In this document: positions 1 to 10,331 of the stretch, piece by piece
Position numbering within the stretch: the stretch's first letter is position 1
How the letters are laid out: the number at the start of each line of letters is the position of its first letter
NCBI GenBank assembly: GCA_029204225.1
Contig: CM055097.1
Location: 40,502,920-40,549,027, forward strand
Length of the DNA: 46,108 bases
Direction of reading: 5' to 3'
Source of the DNA: Diphasiastrum complanatum
Lineage: Eukaryota; Streptophyta; Lycopodiopsida; Lycopodiales; Lycopodiaceae
Notes under the pieces: model-generated
The model's input: the letters and a program-made list of their open reading frames with translations, nothing else
Database searches by the model: none
What the model was told of the DNA's origin: nothing
Position numbers and translations under genes: made by a program

Positions 1-554
1 AAGAGCAATCAGCTTTGCTTTAGCTCTAGCATTTGTCATAGCCAAGTTTGTCTTTCGAGAAGTGACAGGAATTCAACTTGTTGGTCTACTCTTTTAAAAA
101 ATCTCGAAAAGTGTTTTGGGACACGTATTCATGCATGTGAGGCCAATGATTTCTCATGTCGATGTTGTAGAAGATAGTCCATCCACGCATTATGGAGTTG
201 AATATCAAAATATGTGGGTGGAAATACGTACAAAACATTTCATTCCTTGTTAATGAATCATGATGTTTGGGCATCATCCTGGAGTCCTTGGCTTGCACTT
301 TGAAGATATGTCAGCTCCACCATTTTTGACTCAACAGGTAGTAGAGCATGCATTATTTGTATCTTCCAAGCATTGTTCTAGACTGAATATGGATGCACAA
401 AGCAATTTGAACTTGATTATCCTGAGTGTGGCTGGATATGGGGCTTCAAGGGCTGTTATGAAAAAGTTTACATTGTTTTTATAACAACGTTCCTGAGTTC
501 CAAAATGCAGTGTTTTGGAATGTTGTGTTTCCAAAACGTGTTGTTCCAAAGCAA
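1..554. other. No supported gene; possibly decayed GRAS flank
   Basis: Short open frames on both strands lack recognisable motifs. The part from about 340 to 554 may be a continuation of the GRAS pseudogene at 555-892, but I cannot align it convincingly. Confidence 0.4.
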
Positions 555-892
555 CTTAGCTTGGGATGCATTCATCAATTGCCTCAAATTTATTTGAGTA
601 ATCATCAAGAGACTCGTCGAAGCGATTCATAAAACCTAAAGCTTGACTAGTTTCCTATGCTGAGAATTCCTTGCATGCATTTTCAATAAGATCTTCTTAA
701 GACATTTTAGATCATAGTTTCATCCATAAGATGTCTAAGCCTAAACATGGAATTCACAACTACCACTTCATCATTATGTCTTAAATGCAAAGATATAGGC
801 TGAATGTTTTCCAACTTGATTGCCCAAGGCATGATACTTTGACAGAACTCCCCAAAGATGGGCAAAATCAGCAAGCCAACAACCTGTCTCAT
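555..892 (-). pseudogene. GRAS transcription-factor fragment, broken
   Basis: Read on the minus strand, 892 to 707 encodes a stretch containing KLENIQPISLHLRHND, then EVVVVNSMFRLRHLMDE. This matches the GRAS block where the PFYRE region leads into the hydrophobic strand ending in (Y/F)RLxxLxDETV. After a stop and a frame change the similarity goes on: KCMQGIL near 660, then RFDESLDDYSNKFEAID at 575-630, the GRAS pattern RFxEALxxYSxLFDxxD. Stops and at least one frameshift lie between the blocks, and neither the conserved N-terminal leucine-rich/VHIID part nor the C-terminal SAW motif was found. GRAS proteins are nuclear plant transcription regulators; this copy cannot encode one. Recognition rests on motif similarity only, and the subfamily is undetermined. 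The ends are approximate; decayed homology may extend down to about 340. Confidence 0.68.
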
Positions 893-1458
893 CCATTCTT
901 GTTGTAGGCCATATGTCTGATAATGACATCATTTGGATGGTGTATAGCTAACAAGACTAATACACTACAAAAAATACATATTATTAATGAATGGAGGTTA
1001 ATTTAATAAGAGTCTATGGAACATCTCTCTCTTTCTCTATGTCTCTCTCCAATACATCTCACATAGTACTAGTTTTTGTCCCCAAAACCTTAAAACTCTA
1101 TCTCTATGCTATTTAAGACTATCAAAGTTTTACCAACCCAAAACACAAAACCGAAGAGACATTTTGAGCAGAACATTTTCTCTCTCGCCAGTTTCAAAAA
1201 AAAATTACATTTTAGTAGCTCCATGATGTGCTCAAAAAATTTTACCTGAGCTAGTAGCCCCATGATGTGCTCAAATCTCTCTCAGCTCCACTGAATGATG
1301 TATTTTGCTAGTGACCTGTCCAATGAAGATGACAACACACAAATCGCTCCTAAGCAAATGTGTACAACAATCGAGCAACTGAAAATAAAATCAAAGCATA
1401 GAGTAAGAACAAAAGCTTTGACTAGCATAACAAGTGGCTAACAAGAAAGCATGGATCA

Positions 1459-1463
<5 letters not shown>
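893..1463. other. Unassigned AT-rich spacer with a short direct repeat
   Basis: No coding motif is visible. A short direct repeat, CCATGATGTGCTCAAA, occurs at about 1222 and 1260, each copy preceded by AGTAGC. The rest is CT-rich and leads into the microsatellite. Confidence 0.45.

Positions 1464-1541
<78 letters not shown>
1464..1541. repeat. (CT)n microsatellite, about 39 units
   Basis: An uninterrupted run of alternating C and T covers about 78 bases. It is perfect over its whole length, which suggests recent expansion and a polymorphic tract. Confidence 0.98.
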
Positions 1542-1544
<3 letters not shown>

Positions 1545-2280
1545 TTTAGTCTATTCCAAAGTAATTGACAACCATATCAATTAAAAATTGATATACATTC
1601 TAGTTTAAAAATTCTTATTCAAAAATCATGTTTTCCTTAGCTTCTGTCTGAAATTTGTCACTACTTTTTTCTACCTTTCTTCTATCTTGTCACTGGAATC
1701 ATTTCTTAATATGTATTTGATTTGCTCTTAGTCTGCCAATGAGAAGTCATTTGCTAAATTGTTTTTGCCTTCCAGTTTCAAGCCTTACTAATATTCAAGA
1801 TTGTTTCCAACATTTTTTTGACTGTTTGATGTGTATTTTTCCCTCTCAAAGAATAATGTGGAATACACCAGAGGGAAAAGGACATGATCTGGCCACATGA
1901 AAATAATCTTAATCATGATCATCAACTTCCCGTTGTGTTTGAAATACAGTGTGACCCAAAACCTGTAAGTAAAGACATGAAATGTAAGAGGAGTCCTTAT
2001 CTTTCTGCTCTTGCATTGAGAACATTTTTTCTTAGCTTTTTTAATCTGTAGATCCGACAAAGCAAGCGTCCAGGATGAAAAAACATCTACAAACAGTTAT
2101 GTTGTGATGGAAGGCTGCAAAACAATCTATTCTGAGGTCAAATCAGTGAATCAGATTGTTTTCTGATTACAAAACCTACAGGCACACTGTTTGCTTTCCC
2201 ACCCTGCGTGAAAACAGCATTAAAACAGGTTGTAGCTTGCATTTACCTTTTTATGAAGCCCATAAGTAGTCAGTCATCTT
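1542..2280. other. Unassigned spacer
   Basis: A 90-codon minus-strand frame at 1788-2060 has no recognisable domain and unremarkable composition. Nothing else is supported here. Confidence 0.45.
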
Positions 2281-3030
2281 CGAAGGTCAGTCATCCTTGC
2301 TCTCCCTGCTCTTCACACTCCCTCGCTCTCCCTGCTCTTCACTCACTCTCCCTACTCTTCACACTCCCTCGCTGTCCCTGCTCTTCACACGCTCTCCCTG
2401 CTCTTCACACTCCCTCGCTCTCCCTGCTCTTCACTTGCTCTCCCTGCTCTTCACACTCCCCTCGCTCTCCCTGCTCTTCACATGCTCTCCCTACTCTGCT
2501 CTTCACAAATGCTGGTCAGTCATCCTCGCTCTCCCTGCTCTTCACAGATGCTCTTCATAGTCCCTCGCTCTCCCTGCTCTTCACACGCTCTCCCTGCTCT
2601 GCTCTGCATCAACAAATTTTACACGCTCTCCCTGCTCATTCAATTCGTTATCATCGAATCTGACCTGCATCGTTGGTCTATCATATGAATGATCACCATC
2701 AGATCTCGTTCAACTAATCCGACCAAGAGGAGGATCGCGTCAGATCCCGTTCAACTAATCCGACCAAGAGGAGGATCACAAAACAATAAGCCTATGATCA
2801 TTCATCACTCAGCTACATCAACACAACACTCTGATCTGAGCCTAGTTAACAAATTTTCCAGCTTCACAATCCCTCGCTCTCCCTGCTCTTCACATGCATC
2901 AACAAATTTTCCAGCTACTCCCTCGCTCTCCCTGCTCTTCACATGCATCGACAAGCCATCACATGCATCAACAAATTTTCCAGCTATTCCCTCGCTCTCC
3001 CTGCTCTTCACATGCATCAACAAGCCATCA
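2281..3030. repeat. CTCTCCCTGCTCTTCAC minisatellite array
   Basis: The unit CTCTCCCTGCTCTTCAC recurs well over a dozen times with short variable spacers such as ACTCCCTCG. Around 2700-2780 a 36-base segment containing TCAACTAATCCGACCAAGAG is duplicated. From about 2880 to 3010 the core joins a longer unit, adding ATGCATCAACAAATTTTCCAGC, and repeats about every 60 bases. Several frames are open through the array only because the repeat lacks stop codons, so the serine/leucine/proline-rich translations are not genes. The array ends immediately before the left LTR of copia A. Confidence 0.9.
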
Positions 3031-3053
3031 CAAACACACAAAGATGCATTTTT

Positions 3054-3755
3054 TGTGAAAGTACTGTACTTTAGGACCATAAATGGATCTACAAAAGATC
3101 CACAAGAGTGATTGGATGCTTGCTTAACAATTTATCAAAAAATTAGACACAAAAAAATTGATCTAGATTGGCGATTTGACAAACAACAAGCATTAACAAT
3201 CAAAAGACTTGATCAACATCGAAATCCAATCCCACACGTGTGTACTACAGGCTATAGTACGGCCTTCAACCTGAGAAACAAGTAGAAATTGATTTGGTAA
3301 CATTTGGATCACAAAAACTCAATGTACATAGTGAACTAGCTTGAGATTGCCAATGAGCTCCAAAAATTTTCTATCTTCTCACTATGGGAGCTTGGAATAC
3401 ATAGCAAATTCACCTTCCTTCTTGAAGTTAGGTGGATTTACAGCATGTAATAAGGAAGTTAACTCACTCTTCTTGCCCTAAAATGAAACCCTAGTCTATT
3501 TCCTAGAGTCATGCTTGGTAGATAGCTAGTTGGTCAAATTTTCACCTAAAATCTAGGATTTAGGTCCTATAAACTAAGAATCACTACCAAAATGACATGA
3601 CCAACCCTATGGACTTGACCTAACCTACATTAGGAGTGGATTTCCACGTGGCATCTTGGCCTCACATGTGTGGAATCCACTTATGTACAAAATTTACATT
3701 ATACTACATGGTTTTTTATCAAGCTAGATTTGCCAATTTTTGGCAATTCTTCACA
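3054..3755 (-). repeat. 3' LTR of copia A (702 bp)
   Basis: It begins TGTGAA and ends TTCACA, so it has TG...CA ends with a six-base inverted repeat. The minus-strand purine stretch TTTGAGGAG at 3756-3764 abuts its inner edge, as expected for a polypurine tract. Its first 311 bases match 6918-7228. It contains the palindrome CACACGTGTG at 3233-3242. The five bases outside it are all T. Confidence 0.9.
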
Positions 3756-3799
3756 CTCCTCAAATTTAGCTTGATCTATTTACAACTCTCTTTCTAGAT

Positions 3800-4205
3800 G
3801 AATGAATGGTTTTAGAAGTGTCTAGAAAATCTATCTAAAAACAAGGAACTTTTGAGACTCCAATAGAGAATGATGTCCATGAAGGATCTTTCACCACCTC
3901 TTAAAGGATCCCTTAGAAGATGTTCCACAAATGTGTCTATACACATGTAGCACACTTCAAAACTATACATCATGCCAAGCCATGGATTCCAAGGCATTTT
4001 GTGCACTTGAAGATACATCAATAAAACTATTGAGTGCATACATAATGTTGCCAAAGACAACTTGCCTTGCTTGATCCATATGATTGAGCCTAGATGGCTC
4101 CATCTTGATACTCATGGTTCTTCTTGGAGTCCTCGGCTCTTGAGCTTGCTCCTCCACTTGACTTGACTCCAAAACATCAATGAATTGAATAAGGTGTTGA
4201 TCCAA
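3800..4205 (-). pseudogene. Copia A: integrase-RT linker and RT remnant
   Basis: The minus strand at about 4150-3965 encodes TPRRTMSIKMEPSRL and LESMAWHDV. These align with the linker that precedes RT in the intact element C (TPRRSSRAKVEPSRL, LNSKEWYKAM). After a frame change, 3890-3830 encodes GGERSFMDI, which matches the late-RT segment DDERSFMDI of C. The roughly 270 residues between them in C, including the catalytic YVDD, are absent here. The RT core was therefore deleted rather than mutated. Confidence 0.75.
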
Positions 4206-4232
4206 AGGTGCTTCTTCAAGTTTACAAATCTT

Positions 4233-5627
4233 TCACTCTTGAAAGATCACATTTCCACCATTGACAAATTCTTTGGCTGAAAACAAGTAGATTCTACAAT
4301 CTCTACTTGAAGAGCAAAACACTACCATTATTCCTATCATTAAAATAGGATAATCTTTGGTCCTTACATTGGAATGATCATGCACAAAGCATGTGGACAC
4401 AAAGATTTCCAAAGCAAATGATGTTTCATCCTTTATGACTCTATTCAAACTATTACAAAAATAGTTATCCAATGAAATTGCTTTATCAACAACAAATGTA
4501 GATTTCAAAGCATCCCATTTCATTGTCTTGTCATACAAAGTAATAAACACCATGAATCCTAAAGGTAAGAAACAAGTCACCTCATGTCTACTACTACTTT
4601 CCAAAAAGTATTCAGAGATAGTAGACTCTCCAATGCTCACCACCCTTGCAAGATGCACACTTGAATGGACAATTTGCATGCAATTTGATGACTTGGCCAT
4701 TGTCATCAAGGACTCCCTTGGAACTCTCATGCTTTGAGGCTGATCCTCAAGATCTTCCTCCTTTTGATGCTCCTCCTCAATGCAAGCAAGATCACACTTT
4801 GCCAAGATCTCCTCTTGAGTGATCTCCTCCTTTGCCAAGCTCATTCTTTCAAAAGCAACACTAGCTTCCAACTTAAAATATCTTCCATGTTTAAATCCCT
4901 TTGCAATGCAAACATCATTCTTCAAGATAAAGCAAACACCATGCTTAAAGTGGACATCCAAACCACTTTCTAAGAGTAGACCAACGCTAAGCATATTCTC
5001 GGTGATTGATGGTACATAAAGGACATTTTCTAGATCCATGCATTTTGAGGATTCTAGACACAAAGAGATGGTGCCAACACCATCTATCCTACACTCTTCA
5101 TCACTTGCAGTAAAGACAAACTTTTTAGAAGCATTGAAAGAGTGTAACGTTGAGAAAAAGTCCTTTTCACAAGACATGTGGGAGCTAGCTCCACTATCGA
5201 TCCACCAATTGTCTCTTGAATTGCTATTGCTTGTTGGTGAAGATGTAGATGCCATCAAGAATACATCTACTTCATCCTCCTCCTCCTTTGCAAGGTTTCC
5301 TTGTTTGTCCTCCTCCACTTGTGCTCTTAGCCTCTTGTAGCATTTAGATGCATAATGCCCCTTCTTTCCACAAAAGAAGCATTTTTGCTTTGACTTGTCC
5401 TTTGAGCTTGATGCATCATCCTCTTCTTTGGCCACCTTTGGATGCTTCTTCTTTCCATTGGTCTTCTTTTTGCCCTTGAATGAGAAATTGGCTTTCTCAT
5501 CACCATCATGCAAAGACAATGAACTCATTCTTTTCGTGTGGAGCATCCTACACTCTTCAGCCACTAATACACTGTGAAGTTTTTTTATAGTTGGCAAAGT
5601 GTCTTGGATGGCAAAACTTTGGACCAA
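4233..5627 (-). pseudogene. Copia A: gag zinc knuckle, protease and decayed integrase
   Basis: A 464-codon frame is open. It starts in the C-terminal part of Gag (QSFAIQDTLPTIKKL). It carries a CCHC zinc knuckle, CFFCGKKGHYASKC, at about residues 83-96, and a copia aspartic protease active site, WWIDSGASSHM, at about 142-151. The protease part resembles that of element C up to about residue 255. Beyond it the sequence only faintly follows copia integrase: the HSSVH stretch stands where C has HSDVH, so the first catalytic aspartate is lost, and the frame ends near NVIFQE, where C has DVIFDE. The N-terminal His/Cys domain and the DX35E pair are not recognisable. No integrase activity is credible, although the frame has stayed open. 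Confidence 0.8.
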
Positions 5628-5644
5628 ATTTGCAAAGTCATCTC

Positions 5645-6112
5645 CTAGACCATTAAGGACAATTTGTACAAGCTCTCCATCATGATCTTCTCTCCAATGG
5701 AAGCCAACTCCCTATTTAGAGACTTGATTCTGAGTACATAATCTTGTGCACTCTCCTCACTTCTCCTCATGCTTTGCATAATTTGATTTCTAAGCATAAG
5801 AACTCTAGAAGTGTTGCTAGACTCATAGATTGATTTTAAAGACTCCCAAGCCTCTTTAGCACTAGTACATGCTGATACTTCTCTCAACAAATCATTGCTC
5901 ACATTCATCTTCACACAATGAAGTGCAAGCCTAGATCTCTTCTTGTATCTAGCTAACTCTTGTGCACCTAGAGGTTCATCTTCATCCTCAATCAAGAACT
6001 CATAAAGGTCTTGGAGCACCAAGAGTGACTCCATCCTAACCTTCCAAATAGTATAATTTGTAGAGTTTAATCTCTCACTAGCTTCTAGAAGGTATGCTCC
6101 AGCAGATTCCAT
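5645..6112 (-). pseudogene. Copia A: Gag N-terminal part, frameshifted
   Basis: The likely start is the ATG at 6112 (MESAGAYLLEASERLN), which aligns with the Gag start of element C. An upstream in-frame ATG at 6136 adds eight residues. The product has the copia UBN2-type Gag pattern: SxxLNxTNYxxWKxRMES, then AWESLKSIYES, then a helical region. Near 5675 a one-base shift takes the reading out of frame and the frame closes at 5645. The homologous frame continues at once downstream at 5627. Gag would form the cytoplasmic virus-like particle. Confidence 0.82.
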
Positions 6113-6134
6113 CTTACTAGTGACTTCTACAAAC

Positions 6135-6482
6135 AAGAAATAGATTTGATTGACTTGAAACTCACAAAGGTCTCACACTTGCAGTGTTTCACCCAAATTT
6201 GATTTCTAATCCAACAAATGGACTTATAATCACAGTTCTATCACTCCCCCACAAAGCTAGAATGAAGATAAGATGAAGTGAAAACTACTTTCAAACAAAT
6301 CTTGCCAAGAAATGGATTTGATTGTCTCTAGAAACTCACTAAGGTCTCTCTTTTGTAGTGTTTCACACAAATTAGATTTCTAATCCAACAAATGGACTTA
6401 TAATCTCAGTTCTAGCACTCCCTCACAAAGCTAGAATGAAGATAAGATGATGTGAAATCTACTTACAATCAAATCTTGCCAA
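6135..6482 (-). repeat. Tandem duplication of about 172 bp in the copia A leader
   Basis: Bases 6135-6306 and 6307-6482 are two head-to-tail copies, both starting AAGAAATRGATTTGATTG and both ending AAATCTTGCCAA, with scattered substitutions. The duplication lies in the untranslated leader just upstream of the gag start. It may affect packaging or translation; that is inference. Confidence 0.9.
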
Positions 6483-6904
6483 TTTTGGCTATTTTTGGAC
6501 AAAAAAATGACTTAATCTCTTTTACACTTTTTGATGTACTTTCAAGACCTGTAAAACAAGTATAGAGGACCTGATTTCAGCCTAGATTAATTAGATATTA
6601 TCACCCTAAGTCAAATCTAATCAATGGCACTCAATCTTGGTAGCTTATCCTAAGATTTTCACCAAAAATTACATCAAAAGCTCACAAATTGAATTTCTTT
6701 GGATCAATTGAATACCATGCATTAAATGCAGGTTCAGAGGTGCCCACACATGTGGATAGTATGAATTTGGACCCCTACCAAGTTTGGGATCAAATCTCCT
6801 CACCAAAATCAAGATTCTAGCTTGCCCTCTCAATACTAGTTTCTAGCACCAAAACTTGCTAAAAATGGATTTGCATTAGATCAATGGCTTATGCTCTTGT
6901 ACTT
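6483..6904 (-). other. Copia A untranslated leader
   Basis: This non-coding stretch lies between the primer-binding site and the duplicated leader segment. It is AT-rich and shows no open frame of note. Confidence 0.6.
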
Positions 6905-6917
6905 GGCTCTGATACCA
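6905..6917 (-). promoter_or_regulatory. Primer-binding site of copia A
   Basis: The minus strand reads TGGTATCAGAGCC, complementary to the 3' end of plant initiator-Met tRNA, and directly abuts the inner end of the 5' LTR (CA at 6919-6918 read on the minus strand). Confidence 0.95.
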
Positions 6918-7228
6918 TGTGAAAGTACTGTACTTTAGGACCATAAATGGATCTACAAAAGACCCACAAGAGTGATTGGATGCTTGCGTAACAATCTATC
7001 AAAAAACTAGACACAAAAAAATTGATCTAGATTGGCAATTTGCCAAACAACAAACATTAACAATCAAAAGACTTGATCAACATTGAAATCCAAGCCCACA
7101 CGTGTGTACTACAGGCTATAGTACGGCCTTCAACCTGAGAAACAAGTAGAAATTGATTTGGTAACATTTGGATCACAAAAACTCAATGTACATAGTGAAC
7201 TAGCTTGAGATTGCCAATGAGCTCCAAA
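6918..7228 (-). repeat. 5' LTR of copia A, outer part missing
   Basis: It matches 3054-3364 from the TG terminus onward and stops abruptly at about 7228, where the left copy continues for another 390 bases. The upstream promoter half of this LTR is therefore gone. CACACGTGTG is kept at 7097-7106. Confidence 0.9.
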
Positions 7229-7786
7229 ATTACTCTACTTCTACCTGTACAACATATACAGTCTGGCAACATCATCTAGGCACACCAAGTGCGGAGCAAG
7301 CTCCTAAGATGTCACTACGCAACAGTTAGAATTTGAGGCTAGGACTTGTCGGTCGCAGTCAACAACCCTACCCATACATCGCAATTTGATGGATGACATG
7401 GATACTTGAAAACATGACTCTCCAAAGAACGAAAGGCATAATTCGAATATTTAAAAAAAATGATTCATGGAAGGTGTGGCATAAGGTCCTTAAATCATGT
7501 GCAATTTGGTCTTCACAAGATCATAACATAAATTCATTATTAAAATGGATTTTTAATTTGGATTGAATTTGGTCTAAAATGTCTCAAATCATGAATATAG
7601 TTTGCATAATTTTGTGTCCAATTCTTGGCAATAATTACTAAAATTTTCAAACAATAATAAACTACAATTCCAAAACTATAGGCAAATGACTTCCAAATCA
7701 TAGTCAAAGTAGGCATAGTTTAAATTTGTCTTTAGAAAGTAGGCTTACCTAACTAAACACAATCACTTTTTATCTTCCTAAGTCGT
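7229..7786. other. Unassigned sequence between copia A and the TNP2 remnant
   Basis: No coding motif is recognised on either strand. It may hold the degraded 3' part of the adjacent CACTA gene. Confidence 0.4.
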
Positions 7787-9656
7787 TCATTTTAGGTGGT
7801 AAGAAGTCTCAAAATATGAATATTGTCTCAATTTAGTTGAATTTGTGTTTAGTGTGTCATGCATCCACTCTATAGTGCATTGCTTGGGCAATGGCTCAAG
7901 ATAATGTGAACTTGAGGCCATGTGTCTACCTCTATTATGTCGTTGGCGCTTTCTAGACAAGGCCCTCTCTTTTTTTTCTTCTTCATATAGGTCTAACCAT
8001 TTATCCATAACTCCACAATTATAAGGCATGAATGTAGAATTTTTTTCTCATTGGAAGGGTGCCAACCTATGGACTTTTCCCATCCCTTGAGGTTTTTCAC
8101 TAGTTACCTCTTCAGCTTCCTCATCACGCCACAATAGTGGAGCAGATGGACGTTGTTGGTGCAAAATTTCAGTAACATAAAAGAGAGATTCATGTACTAA
8201 CCATCCCTCTGACATGCTACCTTCAGGCCTTGTCTTTTGATGCACAAAATCTTTTAAGACTTTCATGTACCTTTCCATAAAGAACATCCACCTAAAAAGT
8301 CACAAATGGTTAAAGTGTTTTATTTAATGAGTTCATGTATCAATCGATTTAGTTTAAATACACATGCAAAAGATAATTTATGCACTTATACTTAGTGTGC
8401 ACTGGACTAGCAATAGAAACTTCTTCAACCAAGTGCACCAATAAATGCACTTGTGAGTCCATGATGGAAGTCGAAAAATATCTCTCAAACATGCACACAA
8501 TCTCCACCATATTCTCATGTCTCTTGCGAAGATCCAGCTCACGGATTTCTTTTGAACACATCCATCTGCAACATATTCAATCCATTTTATGTCTATTTGA
8601 ATTTCCAATCAATAAATACTAAATAAAAAAATGCACCAAGTACATGTAAATACCTGAAAATGATTGATAGTTTGTATATGGTCTCACAAATATCTTTTGA
8701 CAAGCACCCACGAATTGACAATGGATAGATGAATTGAATCATCTTTAGTCAATCATGAGATTTGAGACCTTGCAACTTTCCATCCACTGTGAATGATGAC
8801 CGTAGAGAATGGACAAAACCAGTTGGTGTTCTAATGTCATGAATAATGGAGCGCACATGGTTAAGCTCCTCTTTAGTGAATGTCCAAGGTACTATTGGAA
8901 CATGATCTTCACCATCCTTTCTCCAATATTCTTTTTTGGTGTTTAATTCTTTTAGATCGTGCCTTGAAGCAATAGTATCTTTTTCACCAATCAAGTGTTT
9001 CCAAACAGATTCACCCACATTTTTAAATATGTGCATGGGATCAAGTAGGTGATTAATCAAAAGGTTATTCCAATATTCCAAACGATGAAATATAGATCAA
9101 TTGGCTTTGCTTGAGATTCCTCCCATAGTATTCGCCAATCTTTCATGGACATCCTCTTTGGAGGCATCTCTCTCTGAACTCTTCCTCCAAAACCTCTTCT
9201 ATGAGTGTCTCTGAATGGACGGCCTTCATGCAAGTATTTACGATGATTTTCATAAACCACTTTTTTTAGACTAAAAGAGTATCTTCCCACAAGATTTGGC
9301 CCGCACAAAAAACAAGCATTTTTTCCAGCCGTTTGAAAGCCTACCCAACAAATGGATACTATCAATCACTATTAAAAAAAGTATATGTCAAAGAATAATT
9401 ATAGCCATTGTAGTATATCATGTAAATGTCAAAAATTACTAGTTGTATGTAACTATAAACAAACTCCTATGTACACAAGATAGACATTGTTTGAATGATT
9501 ACCCGAGCATTCACCTAATCCTGGATAGTCATGCATTGTCCACATTACAATGGCATGTAGTGTAAGCTCCCTCTCATGTAAGGGGCGCGAAATGTCATAT
9601 GCTTTTATCCCCTTCCACAAATCTTCCAACTCGTCAATAAGCGGCTCAAGATACAC
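7787..9656 (-). pseudogene. CACTA (En/Spm) TNP2-type transposase core, with introns
   Basis: The order of plant TNP2 motifs is preserved on the minus strand: VYLEPLIDELEDLW and MWTMHDYPGLGECSG (about 9656-9503); CFLCGP with the YxNHRKYL region (9340-9085); LLDPMHIFKNV and FVHSLRSS...GLKSHD (9080-8750); YPLSIRG, then a helical region and MVHLxVHLVEE-like QVHLLVHLVEE (to 8392); and ERYMKVLKDFV...RPEGS (8291-8050). Joining these gives three introns with GT-AG ends that restore phase: 9502-9341 (162 bp), 8653-8566 (88 bp) and 8391-8292 (100 bp). It is dead: a one-base frameshift sits near 9085, a TGA follows GLKSHD at about 8748, and a further stop lies near 8048. The N-terminal and DUF4216-like C-terminal parts are absent here. 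TNP2 is the nuclear transposase of CACTA DNA transposons. Confidence 0.88.
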
Positions 9657-9679
9657 AGGAGACAAGGCAGGCAGACATT
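9657..9679 (+). repeat. End of a truncated gypsy 5' LTR
   Basis: The sequence ends GGCAGGCAGACA, a CA terminus at 9676-9677, two bases before a primer-binding site. The rest of the LTR is absent and is replaced by the CACTA core, so this is a truncation junction. Confidence 0.5.
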
Positions 9680-9691
9680 TGGTATCAGAGC
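9680..9691 (+). promoter_or_regulatory. Primer-binding site of gypsy 1
   Basis: TGGTATCAGAGC, complementary to initiator-Met tRNA, on the plus strand. It marks the 5' end of a plus-strand LTR element. Confidence 0.85.
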
Positions 9692-10331
9692 AAAGGTTTG
9701 CAAGTTTTGGAAGCTTGGGACAGCAAAAAAACAAAAATGTTCTAGAGAGAGAAAGGAGAGTTTTTTGCTCATAACTTTTGATTGAGAGCTCAGATGGCTA
9801 TGAGATCTATTGCAAACTGTTCCTATTGCCAAGGTACAATAAATTAGTCATAGGAACCAACCCCAGCAGCAAAATCCAAGCGATTTCGAGAATTTTCTTA
9901 TAGTTGGTGAGCGTTGGTAGGTTGAAGAGTTTCTTCTTCGTAACTTTTCGTTCGGTTCTTGGATCATCCTCAAATTTTGGGAGTCTTCTAGGCAGACCTC
10001 AAGGGCTGTAGTATTCAATTTACAACAAAGAAACCGGAGTCCTATGGTATTTTTTCAAAATTTGGTTCTCATACATAGGTGCCGATGTTTTTGCAGGGAG
10101 CTTGCGTGAGATCCTTAGGCCTTTAGTGAGAAAGGAGTAGGCTCCAAGCCTCATAGGCGGTATAGATGGCCCTATACTATGAGTATGGAAAAAAGCCCAA
10201 GGAGTTTGAGACACCTACTTCAGGAGGGTTTCAGCCTTGGGGGAAAAGAAACTTCAAAAAATGGAAGGGTCAATTCTCGCAAGAGCAAATTCAGAGTACG
10301 AAAAATAGTAAAGGTGTGGGCACCTCAAAAG
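9692..10331 (+). pseudogene. Gypsy 1: leader and Gag C-terminal fragment
   Basis: After the primer-binding site there is about 470 bases of leader. A frame from 10166 then encodes a basic, glycine-rich, aromatic-rich stretch (GGFQPWGKRNFKKWKGQ) typical of the part of gypsy Gag just before the zinc knuckle. Most of the N-terminal capsid is missing. The frame is cut at 10331 by copia B, and its continuation with the zinc knuckle lies beyond 14037. Confidence 0.6.

Larger units (their letters stand above)
3054..7228 (-). mobile_element. Copia family A, non-autonomous Ty1/copia element
   Basis: The element reads right to left. It has a truncated 5' LTR (6918-7228), a primer-binding site, a long leader, a gag/protease region, a decayed integrase, an almost wholly deleted RT, a polypurine tract beside 3756 and a full 3' LTR (3054-3755). 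The two LTRs match over their shared 311 bases with about ten mismatches by eye. The outer end of the 5' LTR is missing, so target duplications cannot be tested. Without integrase and RT it could have moved only with proteins from another copia, for example a relative of the intact element at 18833-24990. Confidence 0.88.

Noticed and set aside
962-975. CACTACAAAAAA, resembling a CACTA terminal inverted repeat
   Set aside because: It is short and A-rich, and I found no matching inverted partner or three-base target duplication.
1788-2060. 90-codon minus-strand frame
   Set aside because: It has no domain, no homology that I recognise and no supporting context.
2281-3030. CRISPR-like arrangement of repeats and spacers
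   Set aside because: Repeats vary, spacers are partial copies of the repeat, and the context is plant nuclear DNA.
2208-3111. Open frames of 151, 140 and 87 codons through the CT-rich array
   Set aside because: Overlapping frames are all open because the repeat unit lacks stops; the translation is simple-sequence only.
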